DNA from: Ralstonia sp. A12
GTDB taxonomy: Bacteria; Pseudomonadota; Gammaproteobacteria; Burkholderiales; Burkholderiaceae
DNA: 64,000 nucleotides
Direction of reading: 5' to 3'
NCBI RefSeq assembly: GCF_000801955.1
Contig: NZ_JSZO01000013.1
Location: forward strand, 1 to 64,000
The first letter of the stretch is position 1, and each line of letters opens with the position of its first letter. Below the pieces are notes generated by a model. It ran no database searches and was not told where the DNA came from. It saw only the letters and a program-made list of their open reading frames with translations. Of this stretch, positions 39,380 to 53,390 are shown piece by piece. A program made the translations under genes and the position numbers.

Positions 39380-40546
39380 ATGAACGATCGACTCGATTTG
39401 CCACCCGCGCCGTTCGATCTCGAAGGCCATCTCGCTCCCTACGCCGCGCATGCGGCGCAGACGCGCGGCCGCGTGCACGCCGAGCCGCCATCCACCTCGC
39501 GCACCGAGTTCCAGCGCGACCGTGACCGCATCATCCACAGCACGGCGTTCCGACGACTCGAGTACAAGACGCAGGTCTTCGTGAACCACGAGGGCGACCT
39601 GTTCCGCACGCGTCTTACGCACAGCCTGGAAGTCGCGCAGATCGCCCGCTCGATCGCGCGCAGCCTGCGGTTGAACGAAGACCTGGTCGAAGCGATTTCA
39701 CTCGCACACGACCTGGGTCACACGCCGTTTGGCCACGCCGGGCAGGATGCGCTCAACGATTGCATGAAGCCGTATGGCGGCTTCGAGCACAACCTGCAGA
39801 GCCTGCTGGTGGTCGATCGGCTGGAAGAGCGCTACGGCGGCTTTGACGGTTTGAACCTCACGTTCGAGACGCGCGAGGGCATCCTCAAGCATTGCTCTCG
39901 CAACAACGCGGCCACACTGGGTGATCTGGGGCGGCGCTTTCTCGAAGGGCAGCAGCCGTCGCTGGAAGCGCAGCTCGCCAACTTGGCGGATGAGGTTGCG
40001 TACAACAATCACGATATCGACGACGGTTTGCGCTCCGGCCTGATCACGTTGGAGCAGTTGGAAGACGTGCCGCTGTGGGCGATCCACCGCCGTGAGGCGG
40101 AGGCCGCGTTCCCTGAGGTGGGTGGCCGGCGCCTGATCAACGAGACGATCCGCCGCATCATCAATGCGCTGATTGTCGATCTGATTGCCACCACGCGCGC
40201 GGGCATCGCCGAGGTTGCGCCGCAGAGTATCGACGACGTGCGTGCAGCGCCTGCGCTGGTGGCGTTCTCTGAGCCGATGCGCGAAGAGGCACGCGTGCTC
40301 AAACGCTTCCTGTTCGACAACCTCTACCGCCACTACCTCGTGATGCGCATGGCTGCCAAGGCGCGCCGCATCATCGATGACCTGTTCGGCGCATTCCTCG
40401 ACGATCCGCGTCTGCTGCCGCCGCAGTACCAGGCCACGGCCAATCCCGAGGAGCAGCCGCGCTGGATCGCGCACTACATTGCCGGCATGACGGATCGGTA
40501 CGCCATCAAGGAGCATCGCCGCATCTTCGCGGTCGACATGGTGTGA
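39380..40546 (+). CDS. dgt: Deoxyguanosinetriphosphate triphosphohydrolase-like HD protein
   Basis: This 388-residue protein belongs to the dGTPase group of HD phosphohydrolases, which cleave dNTPs to nucleoside and triphosphate. The motif [16 protein letters not shown] and the HD pair in [17 protein letters not shown] supply metal ligands, and YNNHDIDDG is also conserved. The substrate of this subfamily is not certain. It lies directly after aroB, an arrangement common in betaproteobacteria. Confidence 0.92.
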   Translation: MNDRLDLPPAPFDLEGHLAPYAAHAAQTRGRVHAEPPSTSRTEFQRDRDRIIHSTAFRRLEYKTQVFVNHEGDLFRTRLTHSLEVAQIARSIARSLRLNEDLVEAISLAHDLGHTPFGHAGQDALNDCMKPYGGFEHNLQSLLVVDRLEERYGGFDGLNLTFETREGILKHCSRNNAATLGDLGRRFLEGQQPSLEAQLANLADEVAYNNHDIDDGLRSGLITLEQLEDVPLWAIHRREAEAAFPEVGGRRLINETIRRIINALIVDLIATTRAGIAEVAPQSIDDVRAAPALVAFSEPMREEARVLKRFLFDNLYRHYLVMRMAAKARRIIDDLFGAFLDDPRLLPPQYQATANPEEQPRWIAHYIAGMTDRYAIKEHRRIFAVDMV

Positions 40547-40627
40547 GTCGGTTATCGGATTAATCTGAGTGACGGGGCCATGCGTGGTGCCTACGATGGG
40601 CGTGTTTCCATCGCAAGGTCAATTTTC

Positions 40628-41353
40628 ATGTCACGTCTCGTTTTTGCATTGCTTGTCGCTTCGACATTCAGCGCGCACGCCGCCAGCCCGGCCGATCATT
40701 TCGACTATCAGCATCAGTCCGAATGGCATGCAGTGCATGACGCGTTCCAATCGCCCATCGACATTCATACCGCCGATGCGGTTGCCGTCGACGAAGACGA
40801 ACCCGATGCCGTTCAGCCGCACTACGGGATGCTTGCCGGCATGGTTGTCGATACGGGCCACGCTTTGCAGGTGAATGTGCCTGGCGGCGATGCGAAGATC
40901 CGAGGCCGCCGATTCGTACTGCGCCAGTTCCACTTCCACGCACACAGCGAGCACACGATTGACGCCAAGTTGTTCCCGGCCGAGGTGCATCTCGTGCACG
41001 TGGCGAAGGATGGCCGTATGGCGGTGATTGGCGTGATGCTGGAAGAGGGCGCTGCCAACCCCGCGCTTGACGCCGTACTCAAGGCTGCGCGCAAGGGCGA
41101 GGCGCACGAAGTGCCCGCCATCCGCCCGGCGGACTTGCTGCCCAAGAGTGACGCCTATTACCACTACCTCGGCTCGCTGACCACGCCGCCGCTGACCGAG
41201 AATGTTGAGTGGTATGTGCTCAAGCAGCCGATCACGGCATCGCCCGCGCAGCTCGATGCGCTGCGCAGCTTCTATGCTGACAACTTCCGCCAGCCCCAGC
41301 CGCTGGAGGGACGTGTCGTTACCCAGTTCGATCCAGCGGCGCCCAAGAAGTAA
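40628..41353 (+). CDS. Periplasmic alpha-type carbonic anhydrase
   Basis: Alpha carbonic anhydrases hydrate CO2 to bicarbonate. From ATG 40628 the 241-residue precursor has a signal peptide ending SAHAAS. The substrate-pocket motif FQSPIDI lies near residue 41, and zinc ligands are visible in QFHFHAHSEHTID (two His plus one) and AEVHLVHV. The C-terminal LGSLTTPPLTENVEWYVLKQPI (shown in parts) is typical of the family. It is alone, convergent with the OmpW gene. Confidence 0.93.
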   Translation: MSRLVFALLVASTFSAHAASPADHFDYQHQSEWHAVHDAFQSPIDIHTADAVAVDEDEPDAVQPHYGMLAGMVVDTGHALQVNVPGGDAKIRGRRFVLRQFHFHAHSEHTIDAKLFPAEVHLVHVAKDGRMAVIGVMLEEGAANPALDAVLKAARKGEAHEVPAIRPADLLPKSDAYYHYLGSLTTPPLTENVEWYVLKQPITASPAQLDALRSFYADNFRQPQPLEGRVVTQFDPAAPKK

Positions 41354-41359
41354 GCGCCC

Positions 41360-41398
41360 AAAAAAAATGCCCGGCCGCCCCAACGCATGCCGGGCCGA
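41360..41398 (-). terminator. Minus-strand terminator of the ompW-like gene
   Basis: Read on the minus strand, GCCCGGC (41389-41395) and GCCGGGC (41369-41375) form a stem followed by a run of eight T (41360-41367 as A on the plus strand). It lies about 110 bp beyond the ompW stop and can also fold weakly for the plus-strand gene. Confidence 0.75.
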
Positions 41399-41410
41399 AC
41401 GCGCCAACCA

Positions 41411-41491
41411 TCGTCGACGAGCGCCCCCGCCGTCGACGACCCCTGCGGCACGTCGGAAAAGTCGATCAGAAGACCGTCTGTTCGCTGATCG
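41411..41491. other. Two further hairpins after the ompW-like gene
   Basis: The arms 41411-41419 (TCGTCGACG) and 41431-41439 (CGTCGACGA) form a perfect 9-bp stem. The arms 41463-41469 (CGATCAG) and 41485-41491 (CTGATCG) form a 7-bp stem. They are in the 3' untranslated part of the minus-strand transcript, before the terminator. Function unknown; possibly RNA stability. Confidence 0.4.
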
Positions 41492-41503
41492 TCTCCCTAA
41501 AAG

Positions 41504-42178
41504 TTAAAAGCGGTAGCCCAGACCGATACCCAGCAGCCACGGGTCGACCTTGACCTTGCTGATGGTCTGGCCCGCCATCTTCACGTCGGCGCTGATCCAG
41601 GTCTTTTTCAGGTCCATGTTGAAGTACACGCGGTCGGTCAGGCGGTAGTCGAAGCCGACCTGCAGCGCGGGGCCGAAGCTGTTCTTGGAGAGGTCCAGCG
41701 GGCCGATGCCCGGCACCTGCAGGTTCACATCCGAGATGCGCGTGTAGTTGATGCCGGCGCCCACGTACGGCTTGAAGCGCGATTCCGGCGTGAAGTGGTA
41801 TTGCAGCGTCAGGATCGGCGGCAGGTGGCGGAAGTCGCCAATCTTGGTCGGGCCGCCCAGCGCACTCTTCATGACCGTGACGTCCTGCTGCTGCGGGTAG
41901 GTCAGGATCAACTCGGCCGCGATATGCGGCGTGAAGAAGTACGAAACGTCCAGCTCGGGAAACGCCTTGTTGTTGATCTGGATGGCGTCGGACGGTATGG
42001 CCAGCGCGCCAACCGGATCAGATTTGTTGGCAGCCGTCAGGTTGACGGCGCGCAGACGCACCATCCAGTTGCCGGTAGCCGGCGGCAGGTCCGTGCTCTG
42101 GGCAAAGGCGGACGGGCTGAAGATGCCAGCAAGGGCACCGGTGATTGCCGCAGCAGTGGCGAGGCGTGCAAAAGCCAT
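41504..42178 (-). CDS. ompW: OmpW-family outer-membrane porin
   Basis: OmpW proteins are small eight-stranded beta barrels thought to move small hydrophobic molecules. From ATG 42178 (ribosome binding site GAGAGGGAGCG) the 224-residue precursor has a signal peptide ending PSAFAQ, then DLPPATGNWMVRLRAVNL, the barrel repeats FTPHIAAELILTYPQ and LQYHFTPESRFKPYVGAG, and a C-terminal aromatic residue (GYRF), as required for outer-membrane insertion. The open frame extends further upstream without conservation. Confidence 0.93.
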   Translation of the reverse strand: MAFARLATAAAITGALAGIFSPSAFAQSTDLPPATGNWMVRLRAVNLTAANKSDPVGALAIPSDAIQINNKAFPELDVSYFFTPHIAAELILTYPQQQDVTVMKSALGGPTKIGDFRHLPPILTLQYHFTPESRFKPYVGAGINYTRISDVNLQVPGIGPLDLSKNSFGPALQVGFDYRLTDRVYFNMDLKKTWISADVKMAGQTISKVKVDPWLLGIGLGYRF

Positions 42179-42390
42179 GAAACGCTCCCTCTCGATATCG
42201 TCTTGTGAATGTGACGGGAGCCAGTCTCGCGGCAATGCGGGCCGGCCGATTTGCGCGGGATCAATTCGGGAGGCGGGCTGAAGCCCCGGGCGCCCTGCGG
42301 TTTGACATCGGGCAAATCCGACCGCGAATGTGGCCGATTCTCGTTGCACTTGGGCGACAGCCGAGGCGCAACCGTTTGCTGCGAAAAAAT

Positions 42391-42402
42391 TGGGGACAGA
42401 TT
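42391..42402 (+). repeat. Left inverted repeat copy of the RAYT unit
   Basis: TGGGGACAGATT, preceded by AAAAAAT. It is the exact reverse complement of 43224-43235 on the far side of the transposase gene. Confidence 0.6.
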
Positions 42403-42449
42403 CGGCGCCATCACGCTACGATGGGCGCTTTCTCCGCCGACTTTTCGCC

Positions 42450-43175
42450 ATGGCACGCCTGCCTCGCCTCAGCCCCACCGATGTTCCTGTGCACGTGTTG
42501 CAGCGCGGCAACAACCGCCAGGCCGTGTTTCGCACGGACGAGGACTACGCCTTCTACCTCGACACGCTGCGCATGGCGGCGCGCGAGCATGATTTCGCCA
42601 TCCATGCCTTCTCGTTGATGCCCAATCACGTGCATCTGGTGGGTACGCCCAAGGTGGCAGACAGCCTGTCACGCACGCTACAGGCCGTAGGGCGGCGCTA
42701 TACGCGCTACTTCAATGGCGCCGCTGATCGCAGCGGCACGCTATGGGAGGGGCGCTTTCGTTCGACCGTGCTGGATCCGGCTGAATGGGTGCTGCCGATG
42801 TTGCTGTACGTCGAGTCCAATGCCGTTCGAGGCGGTCTCGTCACGACACCGGACGATGATCGATGGAGCACGTATCGCCACCACGTCGGTATCCAGTCGA
42901 TTCCGTGGGTGAGTGATCACTATTGCTATTGGCGGCTTGGAAACACGCCATTTGAGCGCCAATCTCGCTATCGGACGCTTTGGCACGAGGGGCTTGGCTC
43001 CGATCAACTCACGCAGATCCGGCAACATGTGCACAGCGGCTGGCCGCTTGGCGGGGAGGCTTTCCTGGCCACGCTGGCGCGTGCCGGCGGCCGTCGGGTC
43101 GCGCCGCTACCTAAAGGGCGACCACCACGCAAAACCGCAGAAGTGGGGGCAGAGGGCACCGCGACCGCAGAATAG
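42450..43175 (+). CDS. REP-associated tyrosine transposase (RAYT, Y1_Tnp family)
   Basis: The 241-residue product begins MARLPRLSPTDVPVHVLQRGNN, a typical RAYT start, and has the HUH nuclease motif MPNHVHLVG near residue 60 and a candidate catalytic tyrosine in GRRYTRYFNG near residue 85, followed by GTLWEGRFRS. RAYTs cut and join single-stranded REP DNA and are thought to spread REP elements. I chose ATG 42450; the longer frame from 42330 runs through the left repeat. The C-terminal tail (PPRKTAEVGAEG) is not conserved. It looks intact. Confidence 0.92.
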   Translation: MARLPRLSPTDVPVHVLQRGNNRQAVFRTDEDYAFYLDTLRMAAREHDFAIHAFSLMPNHVHLVGTPKVADSLSRTLQAVGRRYTRYFNGAADRSGTLWEGRFRSTVLDPAEWVLPMLLYVESNAVRGGLVTTPDDDRWSTYRHHVGIQSIPWVSDHYCYWRLGNTPFERQSRYRTLWHEGLGSDQLTQIRQHVHSGWPLGGEAFLATLARAGGRRVAPLPKGRPPRKTAEVGAEGTATAE

Positions 43176-43176
43176 T

Positions 43177-43218
43177 CGAACGTGGAAGCGATCGTTCGCA
43201 GGTGCATTCATCTGCACC
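43177..43218 (+). repeat. REP-like hairpin pair after the RAYT gene
   Basis: 43177-43182 (CGAACG) pairs with 43193-43198 (CGTTCG), and 43201-43206 (GGTGCA) pairs with 43213-43218 (TGCACC). Short stems near a RAYT are candidates for its substrate. Confidence 0.4.
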
Positions 43219-43294
43219 AATTTAATCTGTCCCCATTTATAAACCCGCACCGATGACGTGCATTTATTAATTTACTCCGACCCCATTTAAAAAC
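43219..43294 (+). repeat. Two 26-bp imperfect direct repeats between RAYT and gltB
   Basis: The segments 43219-43244 and 43269-43294 share 22 of 26 positions, both with the core CCCCATTTA and AAAC. They start exactly 50 bp apart. The first contains the right inverted repeat of the unit. The second ends two bases before the gltB -35 box. Confidence 0.6.
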
Positions 43295-43296
43295 TT

Positions 43297-43325
43297 TTGC
43301 CTGTTACGGACCGCTCTTTTATATT
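43297..43325 (+). promoter_or_regulatory. Sigma-70 promoter of gltBD
   Basis: TTGCCT (43297-43302) and TATATT (43320-43325) are 17 bp apart. The predicted start near 43332 gives a leader of about 105 nt before GTG 43438. It abuts the RAYT repeat at 43269-43294. Confidence 0.6.
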
Positions 43326-43437
43326 CGTTCCACCCGCATACATGGTGCGGCGCGTCATTGCTTGTTTGCCCACCGCATCCGCACCCACCGCGAGGGCCTT
43401 CTACGGCGTGCTGTACCGACAACATCGGAAGATCGCC

Positions 43438-48180
<4,743 letters not shown>

Positions 48181-48305
48181 GCTGATTCCAAGCGACTTGG
48201 CGGGTGGCTGATTGAATGATCGGCCACCCGCCGCACCGAATACAACGAACCACACAAGACAGCTCGATGCGCCTGTGCAGGCAGCATCGGGCCAGGAAGG
48301 ACACC

Positions 48306-49769
48306 ATGGGCAAGGCGACCGGTTTTCTCGAATTTCCCCGCCAGAACGAGGGATACGAAGCGCCCGAAGCGCGCGTAAAGCACTACAAGGAATTCGTGTT
48401 CGCACTGGCGGACAACGAAGCCAAGATCCAGGGCGCACGCTGCATGGACTGCGGCATTCCGTTCTGCAACAACGGCTGCCCGGTCAACAACATCATCCCG
48501 GACTTCAACGACCTGGTGTATCGCCAGGACTGGAAGACCGCGATCGAGGTGCTGCACTCGACCAACAACTTCCCCGAGTTCACGGGCCGCATCTGCCCGG
48601 CGCCGTGCGAAGCGGCTTGCACGCTGGGCATCAATGAGCTGCCGGTCGGCATCAAGTCGATCGAGCACGCCATCATCGACAAGGCCTGGGAAGAAGGCTG
48701 GGTCGCGCCGCAAGTGCCGAAGCACAAGACCGGCAAGACCGTGGCCGTGGTTGGCTCGGGCCCCGCTGGTATGGCTGCTGCACAGCAACTGGCACGCGCC
48801 GGCCATGACGTGACGCTGTTCGAGAAGAACGATCGCATCGGCGGCCTGCTGCGCTACGGCATCCCCGACTTCAAGCTGGAGAAGGCGCAGATCGACCGCC
48901 GCATGCAGCAGATGGAAGCCGAAGGCGTGACGTTCCGCACCGGCGTGATGGTCGGTGACAAGACCGTGCCCGCCGGCATCGTCAACGACGCACGCGAAAC
49001 CATCGCTGCGGATGACATCCTCAAGCAGTTCGATGCCGTTGTGCTGACGGGCGGTTCGGAAGTGCCGCGCGATCTGCCCGTGCCGGGCCGTGACCTGGAC
49101 GGCGTGCACTACGCGCTCGAATTCCTGATCCCGCAGAACAAGGAAGTGGCCGGCGACGCGCCCAACCCGATCCGCGCGGACGGCAAGCACGTCATCGTGA
49201 TTGGTGGCGGCGACACGGGCTCGGACTGCGTGGGTACGTCCAACCGCCATGGCGCCGAATCGGTCACGCAATTCGAACTGCTGCCGCGCCCGCCCGAAGA
49301 AGAGAACAAGCCGCTGGTGTGGCCGTACTGGCCGATCAAGATGCGCACGTCGTCGTCGCATGACGAAGGCTGCGAGCGCGACTGGTCGGTCGCCACCAAG
49401 GAACTCATCGGCGAGAACGGCCGCGTGACGGGCCTCAAGGCAGTCCGCCTGGAATGGAAGGACGGCAAGATGGCCGAAGTCGCAGGCAGCGAGTTCACGC
49501 TCAAGGCCGACCTCGTGCTGCTGGCGATGGGCTTTACCAATCCGGTCGGCGGCGTGCTGGATGCGTTCGGTGTGACCAAGGATGCGCGCAACAACGCGCG
49601 TGCATCCACCGAAGGCGACAACGCCTACGCCACCAACGTGCCGAAGGTGTTTGCCGCCGGTGACGTGCGCCGCGGCCAGTCGCTGGTCGTGTGGGCCATC
49701 CGCGAAGGCCGCCAGGCTGCCCGGTCGGTGGACGCGTTCCTCATGGGTCATACGGAACTGCCGCGCTGA
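48306..49769 (+). CDS. gltD: Glutamate synthase (NADPH), small subunit
   Basis: GltD supplies electrons from NADPH through FAD and 4Fe-4S clusters to GltB. From ATG 48306 the 487 residues begin [21 protein letters not shown]-terminal cluster cysteines lie in [19 protein letters not shown] and [18 protein letters not shown] and NADPH sites are [21 protein letters not shown] and [16 protein letters not shown] strong terminator ends the pair. Confidence 0.97.
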   Translation: MGKATGFLEFPRQNEGYEAPEARVKHYKEFVFALADNEAKIQGARCMDCGIPFCNNGCPVNNIIPDFNDLVYRQDWKTAIEVLHSTNNFPEFTGRICPAPCEAACTLGINELPVGIKSIEHAIIDKAWEEGWVAPQVPKHKTGKTVAVVGSGPAGMAAAQQLARAGHDVTLFEKNDRIGGLLRYGIPDFKLEKAQIDRRMQQMEAEGVTFRTGVMVGDKTVPAGIVNDARETIAADDILKQFDAVVLTGGSEVPRDLPVPGRDLDGVHYALEFLIPQNKEVAGDAPNPIRADGKHVIVIGGGDTGSDCVGTSNRHGAESVTQFELLPRPPEEENKPLVWPYWPIKMRTSSSHDEGCERDWSVATKELIGENGRVTGLKAVRLEWKDGKMAEVAGSEFTLKADLVLLAMGFTNPVGGVLDAFGVTKDARNNARASTEGDNAYATNVPKVFAAGDVRRGQSLVVWAIREGRQAARSVDAFLMGHTELPR

Positions 49770-49794
49770 CCACGCGACTGACCGCCTGACCCAG

Positions 49795-49827
49795 GCCCGC
49801 CAAGGTTCGCCTTGGCGGGCTTTTTCT
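49795..49827 (+). terminator. Strong terminator after gltD
   Basis: A perfect 11-bp stem, GCCCGCCAAGG (49795-49805) and CCTTGGCGGGC (49810-49820), with the stable loop TTCG, is followed by TTTTTCTTTT. Confidence 0.93.
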
Positions 49828-49865
49828 TTTGGCGCGGCGCCCATTGTGACGGTGGCGTTATGTCT

Positions 49866-49890
49866 CATGGTTTACATCGACATGGTTTAC
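49866..49890 (+). repeat. Direct repeat CATGGTTTAC upstream of the Bug-family gene
   Basis: CATGGTTTAC occurs at 49866-49875 and 49881-49890 with 5 bp between, a 15-bp period. It lies 38 bp before the start of the next gene and after the gltD terminator, so it could be an operator for that gene. Confidence 0.4.
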
Positions 49891-49927
49891 CGGGGTTCAG
49901 CGCGGCGGGGCGGATTTCTAGAATGAA

Positions 49928-50983
49928 ATGCCCCCCAACCTCCAGGCCACGATGCGAGCCCGCGCCCGTAACCTGCCCGCCGAAGTGCCTGACGCCACCG
50001 ACTTGCGGCGACGCCGGGCTATTGCCTGGCTGGGCGCGCTGCCGGCTGCATTGGCGCTGCCGGCGCGCGCGGAACTGCTGGGCTACCCCTCACAGCCGCT
50101 GCGCCTGGTCGTGCCGGCCCCCGAGGGCAGCGCGTTCGACGCCGTGGCCCGAGCGCTGGCGGTGCAACTACAGCAGCAGATCGGTCGCCTGGCCGACGTT
50201 GACGATCGCCCAGCCGCCAACGGCATGGCCGCCGGTGATCTGGTCGCGCGTGCGCCGTCCGACGGCCATACGTTGTTGCTCCAGCAAACCACCTTTGTTG
50301 TTCAGCCGGCGCTGGAGCCGGCGCCTTACGATCCGCTGCGCGATTTCCAGGCGGTGGCCATGGTGGCCACGCTGCCGCTGTTCCTGGCGGTCGATGCGCG
50401 CTTGCCCATCACCTCGGTGAGCGAGCTGATTGCCCAGGCACGCGGGGAATCCGTTTCCGTCAATTGCGGTTCGGACATCATCGGTACCTGGTCGCACCTG
50501 GTCGCTGAGCAGTTTGTGCGCGACTACGCTTTTCACGCGCCGCACGTGGCAGTCCGGGGGGAGGCGGGCCTCGTGCAGCAGGTGATGGCTGGACGCATGG
50601 CTGCGTGCTTCGCCTGCTATCCGAGCCTGTCGACGGGGGTATCCAGTGGCCAGTTGCGGCTGCTTGGTGTGACGGGATCGGCGCGCTCGTCGTTCGCGCT
50701 CGCCACGCCGACTTTGCGCGAGGCGGGGCTCGCCGGGTTTGACTACAGCGCGTGGGTTGGGGCATTCATGCCGGCGCGTACGCCCAAGCCGTTGTCGATG
50801 CGCGCAGCAGCCGAATTCCGCCGCGCGCTGATATCAAGCGATGTTCTCGCCACATTGCGCGCAGGGGGCTTCGAGCCGGAGTGGAATGCCGCCGACACCC
50901 TCGCCCAGGCTGCGCGCCGCGATGCCAGCCACTGGCAGTCGCTGATCCGTCAGGTGGATCTGCGTGTCGATACCGGTGAGTGA
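49928..50983 (+). CDS. Bug/TctC-family periplasmic substrate-binding protein
   Basis: Bug proteins bind small carboxylates such as tricarboxylates and amino acids; many are orphans without a transporter. The 351-residue product has an N-terminal Arg-rich signal, DLRRRRAIAWLGALPAALALPARA (residues about 25-48, shown here as one region), possibly twin-arginine. The mature part has PLRLVVPAPEGSAFDAVARA and YDPLRDFQAVAMVA, typical of the family. No tctA/tctB neighbour is present. ATG 49952 is an alternative start. The sequence is more divergent than usual, so the ligand is unknown. Confidence 0.85.
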   Translation: MPPNLQATMRARARNLPAEVPDATDLRRRRAIAWLGALPAALALPARAELLGYPSQPLRLVVPAPEGSAFDAVARALAVQLQQQIGRLADVDDRPAANGMAAGDLVARAPSDGHTLLLQQTTFVVQPALEPAPYDPLRDFQAVAMVATLPLFLAVDARLPITSVSELIAQARGESVSVNCGSDIIGTWSHLVAEQFVRDYAFHAPHVAVRGEAGLVQQVMAGRMAACFACYPSLSTGVSSGQLRLLGVTGSARSSFALATPTLREAGLAGFDYSAWVGAFMPARTPKPLSMRAAAEFRRALISSDVLATLRAGGFEPEWNAADTLAQAARRDASHWQSLIRQVDLRVDTGE

Positions 50984-51112
50984 TTGATAGAGCGCCACGC
51001 CTAGCGCACCACTTTCAGCGGCCGGCAAGACCACGCGCCAGCAGCGCGGCGCTCAAGCCACACAAACTGTAGGTAAGCATGGAGTGACTGACGGGCTGCA
51101 CGGGTTTCCACC

Positions 51113-51118
51113 TATAAT
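51113..51118 (+). promoter_or_regulatory. -10 box of a likely mla operon promoter
   Basis: TATAAT at 51113-51118 is a perfect -10 element in the 244-bp spacer before mlaF. The best -35 candidate (CTGACG, 19 bp upstream) is weak. No other structure is clear in this spacer. Confidence 0.45.
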
Positions 51119-51227
51119 GGCGGGCCGTATCGAGCCGGTACGGCTAGCGAACATAACAAGATGCGGCCCGCCTCAGGCGTCACCCAGGGCCGCCAAACCA
51201 GCCGAGCCCTCAGCACCGAACTCCACC

Positions 51228-52073
51228 GTGTCTACCCAGTCCTCCAACGCCGTTGTCGAGCTTGATCACGTCGATTTCGCCTACCAGCCAGGCGCGCGGA
51301 GCATCCTGTCTGGCCTCTGCATGCGCGTGCCCAAAGGCAGCGTGGTGGCCGTCATGGGCGGCTCGGGCTGCGGCAAGACGACGATCCTGCGCCTGATTGG
51401 CGGGCAGGTCGGAGCGGCTGCCGGTGCCGTGCGCGTGCACGGTCAGGACATCGGCGCCATGGACAAGCCGGCGCTGTACGCCGCGCGCCGCCAGATGGGC
51501 ATGCTGTTCCAGTTCGGCGCGCTGTTTACCGATATGTCCGTGTTCGACAATGTGGCATTTCCGCTGCGCGAACACACCGAACTGCCCGAACTGCTCATCC
51601 GCGATCTCGTGCTGATGAAGCTCAATGCGGTCGGCCTGCGCGGCGCGCGTGACCTGATGCCCTCGCAGATTTCCGGCGGCATGGCGCGGCGCGTGGCGCT
51701 CGCCCGTGCGATTGCGCTGGACCCGTCGCTGATCCTCTACGACGAGCCGTTCGCCGGGCTGGATCCGATCTCGCTGGGCCTCACCGCCTCGCTCATCCGC
51801 AAGCTGAACGACGCGCTGGGCGCGACCAGCATCATCGTCTCGCACGATGTGCAGGAGACGTTCCACATTGCCGATTACGTGTACTTCATCGCCAACGGTG
51901 GCATTGCCGCCGAGGGCACGCCGGCGCAGTTGACTGCGTCGACAGACCCGTTCGTGCGCCAATTCGTGCACGGCGAGGCGGACGGCCCCGTGCCGTTCCA
52001 CTACCCAGGTGTGCCGCTGGCCGATGACTTCGGCCTGGGCACGAGTCTGGGTAAGAAAGGAGGTGGGCGATGA
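51228..52073 (+). CDS. mlaF: Phospholipid transport ATPase MlaF
   Basis: MlaF is the ATPase of the Mla system, which moves phospholipids between inner and outer membranes to keep lipid asymmetry. GTG 51228 gives 281 residues beginning [17 protein letters not shown]. The Walker [10 protein letters not shown], signature [13 protein letters not shown] and Walker [14 protein letters not shown] are all present. The upstream open frame to 51084 is not conserved and no strong ribosome binding site marks the start. It overlaps mlaE by 4 bp. Confidence 0.95.
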   Translation: MSTQSSNAVVELDHVDFAYQPGARSILSGLCMRVPKGSVVAVMGGSGCGKTTILRLIGGQVGAAAGAVRVHGQDIGAMDKPALYAARRQMGMLFQFGALFTDMSVFDNVAFPLREHTELPELLIRDLVLMKLNAVGLRGARDLMPSQISGGMARRVALARAIALDPSLILYDEPFAGLDPISLGLTASLIRKLNDALGATSIIVSHDVQETFHIADYVYFIANGGIAAEGTPAQLTASTDPFVRQFVHGEADGPVPFHYPGVPLADDFGLGTSLGKKGGGR

Positions 52074-52837
52074 TCTCCACCATCGGCTTCCTCGTTCGTG
52101 GGCTGATCAGCCGGCTTGGTTATGCCGTGCGCATGCTGTTCACGCTGTTCGCCGCCTCGGGCGACGTGCTGCGCCGCCCGCGCCTGGTGATCGAGCAACT
52201 GCGCTTCATCGGCAACGATTCGTTCATCATCATCGCCGTGTCGGGCCTGTTTGTCGGCTTCGTGCTCGGCTTGCAGGGGTACTACACGCTCAATCGCTAT
52301 GGCTCCGAGCAGGCGCTGGGCCTGCTGGTGGCGCTGTCGCTGGTGCGTGAGCTGGGCCCGGTGGTGACGGCGCTGCTGTTTGCCGGCCGGGCTGGTACGT
52401 CGCTCACCGCTGAAATCGGCCTGATGAAGGCCGGCGAGCAACTGATCGCCATGGAAATGATGGCTGTCGACCCGTTGGCCCGTGTGCTGGCGCCGCGCTT
52501 CTGGGCAGGTTTCATCGCCATGCCGTTGCTGGCCGCGATCTTCAGCGCGGTGGGTATTCTGGGTGGATACTTTGTGGGTGTCGGGTTGATCGGCGTTGAC
52601 CCTGGCGCGTTCTGGTCGCAAATGCAGGCCGGTGTGGACGTGATGGACGACGTGGTTAACGGCGTCATCAAGAGTGTCGTGTTCGGCGTGGCCGTGACCT
52701 TCATCGCGCTGTATCAAGGCTACGAGGCCAAGGCGACGCCCGAGGGTGTGTCGCGTGCGACCACCCGCACCGTGGTGATTGCGTCGCTGGCCGTGCTGGC
52801 GCTGGACTTTGTGCTGACGGCGCTGATGTTCAGCTGA
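52070..52837 (+). CDS. mlaE: Phospholipid transport permease MlaE
   Basis: MlaE is the inner-membrane permease of the Mla complex. The 255-residue protein has about five hydrophobic segments with the conserved [35 protein letters not shown] and [15 protein letters not shown] stretches. It starts in the ATGA overlap with mlaF, and mlaD follows 28 bp later. Confidence 0.96.
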   Translation: MISTIGFLVRGLISRLGYAVRMLFTLFAASGDVLRRPRLVIEQLRFIGNDSFIIIAVSGLFVGFVLGLQGYYTLNRYGSEQALGLLVALSLVRELGPVVTALLFAGRAGTSLTAEIGLMKAGEQLIAMEMMAVDPLARVLAPRFWAGFIAMPLLAAIFSAVGILGGYFVGVGLIGVDPGAFWSQMQAGVDVMDDVVNGVIKSVVFGVAVTFIALYQGYEAKATPEGVSRATTRTVVIASLAVLALDFVLTALMFS

Positions 52838-52865
52838 CACGTCGGACATTCAACGAGAAAGAATC

Positions 52866-53387
52866 ATGCGTAAGAGCCTCCTCGATTTCTGGGTCGGACT
52901 GTTCGTGCTGGTGGGCATCGTGGCGCTGCTGTTCCTGGCGCTCAAGGCCGGCAATATGAGCGCGTTCTCCTTTGCCAAGACCTACCAGGTGAAGGCCGCC
53001 TTCGACAACATCGGCGGCCTCAAGGTGCGTGCGCCGGTCAAGAGCGCGGGCGTGGTGGTCGGCCGTGTGTCGCAGATCCTGTTTGACGACAAGACCTACC
53101 AGGCCAGCGTTGTGCTCGACATGGACCAGCGCTACCAATTCCCGAAGGACAGCTCGGCCAAGATCCTGACCTCGGGCCTGCTGGGCGAGCAGTACATCGG
53201 CCTCGAGCCGGGCGGCGACTCAGCCATGCTGGCCAGCGGTAGCAAGATCACGATGACGCAGTCGGCTGTGGTGCTGGAGAACCTGATCAGCCAGTTCCTG
53301 TACAGCAAGGCTGCAGATGCCGGTGCCGGTGGCAACGGTAGCAACGCCGGCGGAGCCAAGCCGGCTGAGGGCAGTGGGAGCAAATAA
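52866..53387 (+). CDS. mlaD: MCE-domain lipid-binding protein MlaD
   Basis: MlaD forms a hexameric ring in the periplasm, anchored by one membrane segment. The 173-residue protein has the anchor near residues 8-25 (FWVGLFVLVGIVALLFL) and the MCE domain from about 40 to 120 (FDNIGGLKVRAPVKSAGVVVG). The C-terminus is Gly/Ala-rich. It is followed after 3 bp by mlaA, which differs from E. coli, where mlaA is elsewhere. Confidence 0.95.
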   Translation: MRKSLLDFWVGLFVLVGIVALLFLALKAGNMSAFSFAKTYQVKAAFDNIGGLKVRAPVKSAGVVVGRVSQILFDDKTYQASVVLDMDQRYQFPKDSSAKILTSGLLGEQYIGLEPGGDSAMLASGSKITMTQSAVVLENLISQFLYSKAADAGAGGNGSNAGGAKPAEGSGSK

Positions 53388-53390
53388 ACG

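Larger units (their letters stand above)
42391..43294 (+). mobile_element. RAYT mobile unit with flanking related repeats
   Basis: The unit spans a transposase gene (42450-43175) between an inverted-oriented copy of TGGGGACAGATT (42391-42402) and its reverse complement AATCTGTCCCCA (43224-43235). A second related copy lies at 43269-43294. Hairpins flank the gene at 42405-42428, 43177-43198 and 43201-43218. RAYT genes are usually single-copy domesticated IS200/IS605 relatives surrounded by REP hairpins, which fits. The outer limits are my estimate. Confidence 0.6.

Noticed and set aside
42205-42618. Plus-strand open frame overlapping the RAYT start in another frame
   Set aside because: It has no recognisable family and overlaps the well-supported RAYT gene.
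43297-43437. Upstream extension of the gltB frame
   Set aside because: It would begin inside the -35 box of the predicted promoter. The GTG at 43438 has a good ribosome binding site and yields a typical propeptide before the catalytic cysteine.
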